A stretch of 64,000 bases of DNA, taken from Ampullaceana balthica (lineage: Eukaryota > Mollusca > Gastropoda > Lymnaeidae). Below the pieces are notes generated by a model that worked only from the letters and a program-made list of their open reading frames with translations, had not been told where the DNA came from and did not search any database. Made by a program: the position numbers and the translations under genes. Of this stretch, positions 55,091 through 64,000 are shown one piece after another. The stretch is taken from NCBI GenBank assembly GCA_944989445.1, contig CALYLW010000209.1, forward strand, positions 87,001 to 151,000, written 5' to 3'. The first letter of the stretch is position 1. Every line of letters begins with the position of its first letter.

Positions 55091-55425
55091 CCTGGTTTCT
55101 TCAGATCCACGCCCCAAGTCCGTGCGAGAAGAACAAGAAATTGTTTGTGTTTGTTCTCGCATACGGAATAAGAAAGTTAAGTGTCCAGCACAAGATTTGT
55201 CTGGTTGAACTCCTGGCCTGAAGATCTCCACAACCAAGTCAATATTGCCTGTCTAATTACCTGACCTATCTACATCCTGTCTCTGTCTATTACCATCCTG
55301 TCTCTGTCTATCTAGTCCAATCTTTAATTTGTCTTCACTTTCATGTTTTTCCCGTTAATTCATCATACTTAAACATTTCTTGAGTTGTTTGCCCTTCACG
55401 GAAGAGTAATTTCCCTTTCTTGTAC
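55091..55425. other. Spacer with a CTGTCTCTGTCTAT duplication
   Basis: CATCCTGTCTCTGTCTAT occurs twice near 55275-55310. No gene seen. Confidence 0.5.
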
Positions 55426-55537
55426 GATAAGTAGATGGATACCATGCAAACAGGGTATTTTGAGCCTGACAACTTTGTTTTGTGACGTCTTGTCAGGCTC
55501 ATACATATCCTGTTTGCATGTTATCCATCTACTTATC
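55426..55537. repeat. Foldback hairpin, about 47-bp arms
   Basis: GATAAGTAGATGGATACCAT ... GAGCCTGACAA is mirrored by TTGTCAGGCTC ... ATCCATCTACTTATC around an approximately 17-base loop. A few mismatches occur in the arms. Confidence 0.9.
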
Positions 55538-55769
55538 TATAAGCCGGATTGCAGTCTCACCCAAATTTTGTTTTTTTTGTTTTCTTATACGATCCTTCCT
55601 CCCACCTCCACCCCACCCCAATAATTTAGAGTCCATTTTATCCAATGATTACACTAAGAATCCTTGACAACTAGTCGAAAAGTGGACGATTTTTTTTTAT
55701 ATTTCAATTCTCTTAATTTTTTATTATATGAATCAAAATAGTTAGACTCAATCGCAACTTGCTTGGCTG

Positions 55770-56075
55770 TAAAGTTAGCTTGGTCGAGTGGCAGCGCACT
55801 GGACTGTCGTACCGATGGTCACGGGTTCGAATCCGTGTGAAGGCAAGTGTTTGTTCCCGGGGCCTAGGGCGTCCCTGAGTCACCCCCCTCCGAATGGGTA
55901 CCTAACACTACATGTAGTTAGGCGGATGGGTAATGCGTGGAACCCACAAAGCCGTGGCCTGTGAGCGCTGCATCACTTGCCAAACAGATCATCTGTCATG
56001 GTCTGTGGACGCAACTATCTTCTGCATAGAAGGAGCGTCTGTATAGATAAGATGTCTCGACACAAAAAGTTCGTT
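55770..56075 (+). mobile_element. tRNA-derived SINE, full length
   Basis: A box TTGGTCGAGTGGCAGCG, B box GGGTTCGAATCC, body TTCCCGGGGCCTAGGGCGTC and CATGTAGTTAGGCGGATG. The 3' part, AACTATCTTCTGCATAGAAG then GATAAGATG, is shared with the retrotransposon tails at 15340 and 53790, its likely mobilising partner. Confidence 0.88.
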
Positions 56076-56350
56076 ATCTGAGCTACTAGATAGAAATTGT
56101 AAACTGTCTTTCTAACATACACCCACACGCGCACATACAATTATCTATCTCATGGCCTGTAGACACACACACACACTGGACTGGACTTGTAAGTGGGTCG
56201 TCATCGATGACCGCCCGGTGGTCAACACACACTGGTCACTGGTACAGGCGTACACAACAGGGCAATTGGTATTGTTACGGTTTGCTACTGCTACTGACTG
56301 TATCAAATTTTGACTAGTCCACTCATTTTTAGAAATTCTCTATTACTATC
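56076..56350. other. Spacer with CA-rich stretch
   Basis: ACACACACACAC-type stretches near 56165-56230. No gene seen. Confidence 0.5.
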
Positions 56351-59300
56351 AGCTGCTATTATGTCATAGTGCTTCCATCGTCCCCACATGTAAATCTACC
56401 TCACCTTAGCTACTATTATGTCATAGTGCTTCCATCGTCCCCACATGTAAATCTACCTCACCTTAGCTACTATTATGTCATAGTGCTTCCATCGTCCCCA
56501 CATGTAAATCTACCTCACCTTAGCTACTATTATGTCATAGTGCTTCCATCGTCCCCACATGTAAATCTACCTCACCTTAGCTACTATTATGTCATAGTGC
56601 TTCCATCGTCCCCACATGTAAATCTACCTCACCTTAGCTACTATTATGTCATAGTGCTTCCATCGTCCCCACATGTAAATCTACCTCACCTTAGCTACTA
56701 TTATGTCATAGTGCTTCCATCGTCCCCACATGTAAATCTACCTCACCTTAGCTACTATTATGTCATAGTGCTTCCATCGTCCCCACATATAAATCTACCT
56801 CACCTTAGCTGCTATTATGTCATAGTGCTTCCATCGTCCCCACATATAAATCTACCTCACCTTAGCTACTATTATGTCATAGTGCTTCCATCGTCCCCAC
56901 ATATAAATCTACCTCACCTTAGCTACTATTATGTCATAGTGCTTCCATCGTCCCCACATGTAAATCTACCTCACCTTAGCTACTATTATGTCATAGTGCT
57001 CCCATCGTCCCCACATATAAATCTACCTCACCTTAGCTACTATTATGTCATAGTGCTTCCATCGTCCCCACATGTAAATCTACCTCACCTTAGCTACTAT
57101 TATGTCATAGTGCTTCCATCGTCCCCACATATAAATCTACCTCACCTTAGCTACTATTATGTCATAGTGCTTCCATCGTCCCCACATATAAATCTACCTC
57201 ACCTTAGCTACTATTATGTCATAGTGCTTCCATCGTCCCCACATGTAAATCTACCTCACCTTAGCTACTATTATGTCATAGTGCTTCCATCGTCCCCACA
57301 TGTAAATCTACCTCACCTTAGCTACTATTATGTCATAGTGCTCCCATCGTCCCCACATATAAATCTACCTCACCTTAGCTACTATTATGTCATAGTGCTT
57401 CCATCGTCCCCACATGTAAATCTACCTCACCTTAGCTACTATTATGTCATAGTGCTTCCATCGTCCCCACATGTAAATCTACCTCACCTTAGCTACTATT
57501 ATGTCATAGTGCTTCCCATCGTCCCCACATATAAATCTACCTCACCTTAGCTACTATTATGTCATAGTGCTTCCATCGTCCCCACATGTAAATCTACCTC
57601 ACCTTAGCTACTATTATGTCATAGTGCTTCCATCGTCCCCACATATAAATCTACCTCACCTTAGCTACTATTATGTCATAGTGCTTCCATCGTCCCCACA
57701 TATAAATCTACCTCACCTTAGCTACTATTATGTCATAGTGCTTCCATCGTCCCCACATATAAATCTACCTCACCTTAGCTACTATTATGTCATAGTGCTT
57801 CCATCGTCCCCACATATAAATCTACCTCACCTTAGCTACTATTATGTCATAGTGCTTCCATCGTCCCCACATATAAATCTACCTCACCTTAGCTACTATT
57901 ATGTCATAGTGCTTCCATCGTCCCCACATATAAATCTACCTCACCTTAGCTACTATTATGTCATAGTGCTTCCATCGTCCCCACATATAAATCTACCTCA
58001 CCTTAGCTACTATTATGTCATAGTGCTTCCATCGTCCCCACATATAAATCTACCTCACCTTAGCTACTATTATGTCATAGTGCTTCCATCGTCCCCACAT
58101 ATAAATCTACCTCACCTTAGCTACTATTATGTCATAGTGCTTCCATCGTCCCCACATGTAAATCTACCTCACCTTAGCTACTATTATGTCATAGTGCTTC
58201 CATCGTCCCCACATATAAATCTACCTCACCTTAGCTACTATTATGTCATAGTGCTTCCATCGTCCCCACATATAAATCTACCTCACCTTAGCTACTATTA
58301 TGTCATAGTGCTTCCATCGTCCCCACATGTAAATCTACCTCACCTTAGCTACTATTATGTCATAGTGCTTCCATCGTCCCCACATATAAATCTACCTCAC
58401 CTTAGCTACTATTATGTCATAGTGCTTCCATCGTCCCCACATATAAATCTACCTCACCTTAGCTACTATTATGTCATAGTGCTTCCATCGTCCCCACATA
58501 TAAATCTACCTCACCTTAGCTACTATTATGTCATAGTGCTTCCATCGTCCCCACATGTAAATCTACCTCACCTCAGCTACTATTATGTCATAGTGCTTCC
58601 ATCGTCCCCACATGTAAATCTACCTCACCTTAGCTACTATTATGTCATAGTGCTTCCATCGTCCCCACATGTAAATCTACCTCACCTTAGCTACTATTAT
58701 GTCATAGTGCTTCCATCGTCCCCACATGTAAATCTACCTCACCTCAGCTACTATTATGTCATAGTGCTTCCATCGTCCCCACATGTAAATCTACCTCACC
58801 TTAGCTACTATTATGTCATAGTGCTTCCATCGTCCCCACATGTAAATCTACCTCACCTTAGCTACTATTATGTCATAGTGCTTCCATCGTCCCCACATAT
58901 AAATCTACCTCACCTTAGCTACTATTATGTCATAGTGCTTCCATCGTCCCCACATGTAAATCTACCTCACCTTAGCTACTATTATGTCATAGTGCTTCCA
59001 TCGTCCCCACATATAAATCTACCTCACCTCAGCTACTATTATGTCATAGTGCTTCCATCGTCCCCACATATAAATCTACCTCACCTCAGCTACTATTATG
59101 TCATAGTGCTTCCATCGTCCCCACATGTAAATCTACCTCACCTTAGCTACTATTATGTCATAGTGCTTCCATCGTCCCCCACATATAAATCTACCTCACC
59201 TTAGCTACTATTATGTCATAGTGCTTCCATCGTCCCCACATATAAATCTACCTCACATCAGCTACTATTATGTCATAGTGCTTCCATCGTCCCCACATAT

Positions 59301-62300
59301 AAATCTACCTCACCTCAGCTACTATTATGTCATAGTGCTTCCATCGTCCCCACATATAAATCTACCTCACATCAGCTACTATTATGTCATAGTGCTTCCA
59401 TCGTCCCCACATATAAATCTACCTCACCTCAGCTACTATTATGTCATAGTGCTTCCATCGTCCCCACATATAAATCTACCTCACATCAGCTACTATTATG
59501 TCATAGTGCTTCCATCGTCCCCACATATAAATCTACCTCACCTCAGCTACTATTATGTCATAGTGCTTCCATCGTCCCCACATATAAATCTACCTCACCT
59601 TAGCTACTATTATGTCATAGTGCTTCCATCGTCCCCACATATAAATCTACCTCACCTCAGCTACTATTATGTCATAGTGCTTCCATCGTCCCCACATATA
59701 AATCTACCTCACCTTAGCTACTATTATGTCATAGTGCTTCCATCGTCCCCACATATAAATCTACCTCACCTTAGCTACTATTATGTCATAGTGCTTCCAT
59801 CGTCCCCACATATAAATCTACCTCACCTTAGCTACTATTATGTCATAGTGCTTCCATCGTCCCCACATATAAATCTACCTCACCTTAGCTACTATTATGT
59901 CATAGTGCTTCCATCGTCCCCACATATAAATCTACCTCACCTTAGCTACTATTATGTCATAGTGCTTCCATCGTCCCCACATATAAATCTACCTCACCTT
60001 AGCTACTATTATGTCATAGTGCTTCCATCGTCCCCACATATAAATCTACCTCACCTTAGCTACTATTATGTCATAGTGCTTCCATCGTCCCCACATGTAA
60101 ATCTACCTCACCTTAGCTACTATTATGTCATAGTGCTTCCATCGTCCCCACATGTAAATCTACCTCACCTCAGCTACTATTATGTCATAGTGCTTCCATC
60201 GTCCCCACATGTAAATCTACCTCACCTTAGCTACTATTATGTCATAGTGCTTCCATCGTCCCCACATGTAAATCTACCTCACCTTAGCTACTATTATGTC
60301 ATAGTGCTTCCATCGTCCCCACATATAAATCTACCTCACCTTAGCTACTATTATGTCATAGTGCTTCCATCGTCCCCACATGTAAATCTACCTCACCTTA
60401 GCTACTATTATGTCATAGTGCTTCCATCGTCCCCACATGTAAATCTACCTCACCTTAGCTACTATTATGTCATAGTGCTTCCATCGTCCCCACATATAAA
60501 TCTACCTCACCTCAGCTACTATTATGTCATAGTGCTTCCATCGTCCCCACATGTAAATCTACCTCACCTTAGCTACTATTATGTCATAGTGCTTCCATCG
60601 TCCCCACATGTAAATCTACCTCACCTTAGCTACTATTATGTCATAGTGCTTCCATCGTCCCCACATGTAAATCTACCTCACCTTAGCTACTATTATGTCA
60701 TAGTGCTTCCATCGTCCCCACATATAAATCTACCTCACCTTAGCTACTATTATGTCATAGTGCTTCCATCGTCCCCACATGTAAATCTACCTCACCTTAG
60801 CTACTATTATGTCATAGTGCTTCCATCGTCCCCACATGTAAATCTACCTCACCTTAGCTACTATTATGTCATAGTGCTTCCATCGTCCCCACATGTAAAT
60901 CTACCTCACCTTAGCTACTATTATGTCATAGTGCTTCCATCGTCCCCACATTAAATCTACCTCACCTTAGCTACTATTATGTCATAGTGCTTCCATCGTC
61001 CCCACATATAAATCTACCTCACCTTAGCTACTATTATGTCATAGTGCTTCCATCGTCCCCACATATAAATCTACCTCACCTCAGCTACTATTATGTCATA
61101 GTGCTTCCATCGTCCCCACATGTAAATCTACCTCACCTCAGCTACTATTATGTCATAGTGCTTCCATCGTCCCCACATGTAAATCTACCTCACCTTAGCT
61201 ACTATTATGTCATAGTGCTTCCATCGTCCCCACATGTAAATCTACCTCACCTTAGCTACTATTATGTCATAGTGCTTCCATCGTCCCCACATATAAATCT
61301 ACCTCACCTTAGCTACTATTATGTCATAGTGCTTCCATCGTCCCCACATGTAAATCTACCTCACCTTAGCTACTATTATGTCATAGTGCTTCCATCGTCC
61401 CCACATGTAAATCTACCTCACCTTAGCTACTATTATGTCATAGTGCTTCCATCGTCCCCACATATAAATCTACCTCACCTCAGCTACTATTATGTCATAG
61501 TGCTTCCATCGTCCCCACATGTAAATCTACCTCACCTCAGCTACTATTATGTCATAGTGCTTCCATCGTCCCCACATGTAAATCTACCTCACCTTAGCTA
61601 CTATTATGTCATAGTGCTTCCATCGTCCCCACATGTAAATCTACCTCACCTTAGCTACTATTATGTCATAGTGCTTCCATCGTCCCCACATATAAATCTA
61701 CCTCACCTTAGCTACTATTATGTCATAGTGCTTCCATCGTCCCCACATGTAAATCTACCTCACCTTAGCTACTATTATGTCATAGTGCTTCCATCGTCCC
61801 CACATGTAAATCTACCTCACCTTAGCTACTATTATGTCATAGTGCTTCCATCGTCCCCACATGTAAATCTACCTCACCTTAGCTACTATTATGTCATAGT
61901 GCTTCCATCGTCCCCACATATAAATCTACTATTATGTCATAGTGCTTCCATCGTCCCCACATATAAATCTACCTCACCTTAGCTACTATTATGTCATAGT
62001 GCTTCCATCGTCCCCACATATAAATCTACCTCACCTCAGCTACTATTATGTCATAGTGCTTCCATCGTCCCCACATGTAAATCTACCTCACCTCAGCTAC
62101 TATTATGTCATAGTGCTTCCATCGTCCCCACATGTAAATCTACCTCACCTTAGCTACTATTATGTCATAGTGCTTCCATCGTCCCCACATGTAAATCTAC
62201 CTCACCTTAGCTACTATTATGTCATAGTGCTTCCATCGTCCCCACATATAAATCTACCTCACCTTAGCTACTATTATGTCATAGTGCTTCCATCGTCCCC

Positions 62301-64000
62301 ACATGTAAATCTACCTCACCTTAGCTACTATTATGTCATAGTGCTTCCATCGTCCCCACATGTAAATCTACCTCACCTTAGCTACTATTATGTCATAGTG
62401 CTTCCATCGTCCCCACATATAAATCTACCTCACCTCAGCTACTATTATGTCATAGTGCTTCCATCGTCCCCACATGTAAATCTACCTCACCTCAGCTACT
62501 ATTATGTCATAGTGCTTCCATCGTCCCCACATGTAAATCTACCTCACCTTAGCTACTATTATGTCATAGTGCTTCCATCGTCCCCACATGTAAATCTACC
62601 TCACCTTAGCTACTATTATGTCATAGTGCTTCCATCGTCCCCACATATAAATCTACCTCACCTTAGCTACTATTATGTCATAGTGCTTCCATCGTCCCCA
62701 CATGTAAATCTACCTCACCTTAGCTACTATTATGTCATAGTGCTTCCATCGTCCCCACATGTAAATCTACCTCACCTTAGCTACTATTATGTCATAGTGC
62801 TTCCATCGTCCCCACATATAAATCTACCTCACCTCAGCTACTATTATGTCATAGTGCTTCCATCGTCCCCACATATAAATCTACCTCACCTCAGCTACTA
62901 TTATGTCATAGTGCTTCCATCGTCCCCACATATAAATCTACCTCACCTCAGCTACTATTATGTCATAGTGCTTCCATCGTCCCCACATATAAATCTACCT
63001 CACATTAGCTACTATTATGTCATAGTGCTTCCATCGTCCCCACATATAAATCTACCTCACCTCAGCTACTATTATGTCATAGTGCTTCCATCGTCCCCAC
63101 ATATAAATCTACCTCACCTCAGCTACTATTATGTCATAGTGCTTCCATCGTCCCCACATATAAATCTACCTCACCTCAGCTACTATTATGTCATAGTGCT
63201 TCCATCGTCCCCACATATAAATCTACCTCACATTAGCTACTATTATGTCATAGTGCTTCCATCGTCCCCACATATAAATCTACCTCACCTCAGCTACTAT
63301 TATGTCATAGTGCTTCCATCGTCCCCACATATAAATCTACCTCACCTTAGCTACTATTATGTCATAGTGCTTCCATCGTCCCCACATATAAATCTACCTC
63401 ACCTTAGCTACTATTATGTCATAGTGCTTCCATCGTCCCCACATATAAATCTACCTCACCTTAGCTACTATTATGTCATAGTGCTTCCATCGTCCCCACA
63501 TATAAATCTACCTCACCTTAGCTACTATTATGTCACAGTGCTTCCATCGTCCCCACATATAAATCTACCTCACCTTAGCTACTATTATGTCATAGTGCTT
63601 CCATCGTCCCCACATATAAATCTACCTCACCTTAGCTACTATTATGTCATAGTGCTTCCATCGTCCCCACATATAAATCTACCTCACCTTAGCTACTATT
63701 ATGTCATAGTGCTTCCATCGTCCCCACATATAAATCTACCTCACCTTAGCTACTATTATGTCATAGTGCTTCCATCGTCCCCACATATAAATCTACCTCA
63801 CCTTAGCTACTATTATGTCATAGTGCTTCCATCGTCCCCACATATAAATCTACCTCACCTTAGCTACTATTATGTCATAGTGCTTCCATCGTCCCCACAT
63901 ATAAATCTACCTCACCTTAGCTACTATTATGTCATAGTGCTTCCATCGTCCCCACATATAAATCTACCTCACCTTAGCTACTATTATGTCATAGTGCTTC
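56351..64000. repeat. 57-bp satellite, about 134 copies, running off the right edge
   Basis: The unit is CTACTATTATGTCATAGTGC, TTCCATCGTCCCCACATATA, AATCTACCTCACCTTAG. Variable sites are CATGTAAAT/CATATAAAT, CCTTAG/CCTCAG/CATCAG and CTTCC/CTCCC. Higher-order patterns: 2-unit near 59240-59510, 7-unit (399 bp) near 61058-62810 and 4-unit (228 bp) near 62820-63270. One-base indels near 57510, 59178 and 60950 and a partial unit near 61925 break the periodicity. Confidence 0.97.

Noticed and set aside
54578..55237. Minus-strand 219-codon frame and matching plus-strand frames
   Set aside because: 24-bp minisatellite; periodic in all frames.
56369..61982. Four very long plus-strand frames of 331-577 codons
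   Set aside because: They are the 57-bp satellite read through; the protein is one 19-residue unit repeated and breaks at each unit indel.

Overview
The window is animal nuclear DNA, most likely from a gastropod mollusc. That assignment is inference from the repeat types: a tRNA-headed SINE, non-LTR retrotransposon tails ending in ATAAGATGAGATAAG-type sequence, and many hAT and Helitron-like fragments. The DNA is AT-rich, intron-containing and repeat-dominated. It has no operons or bacterial features.

One gene model is well supported. On the minus strand, 50639 down to 40936, sixteen exons with matching splice phases encode the C-terminal 695 residues of a MORC-family protein (GHKL ATPase plus CW zinc finger). 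The first coding exon(s) lie further upstream and were not found. Two more minus-strand exons, 16022-15950 and 11097-10965, belong to a second, diverged MORC gene. They have exactly the same lengths (73 and 133 nt) and phases as the first two exons of the main gene. The window therefore holds part of a head-to-tail MORC pair, with the rest of the second gene to the left of the window or lost. A possible terminal exon of an unknown plus-strand gene sits at 10173-10377.

Layout: 1-2239, a 167-bp satellite with a 3-unit higher-order pattern ending in a Helitron-like 3' terminus. 2660-9360, fragments of non-LTR retrotransposons and two foldback elements. 10.5-12.3 kb, short tandem arrays around a MORC exon. 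12.4-17.4 kb, hAT pseudogene, two hAT MITEs, a retrotransposon tail and the other MORC exon. 18.4-36.6 kb, a graveyard of hAT transposons. At least two have perfect 8-bp target duplications, and one set is nested three deep with an empty-site paralogue at 17.1 kb. 36.6-40.0 kb, a 57/61-bp minisatellite split by a retrotransposon fragment. 40.9-50.6 kb, the MORC gene, whose introns hold minisatellites and MITEs. 50.9-56.3 kb, minisatellites, MITEs, a SINE and retrotransposon tails. 56.35-64.0 kb, about 134 copies of a 57-bp satellite running off the right edge, with 2-, 4- and 7-unit higher-order repeats.

The most unusual theme is tandem repeats growing out of transposon sequence. A 16-bp array arose inside a retrotransposon endonuclease frame. 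A pair of facing arrays was apparently built from the two terminal inverted repeats of one MITE. I saw no CRISPR array, rRNA or functional transposase.
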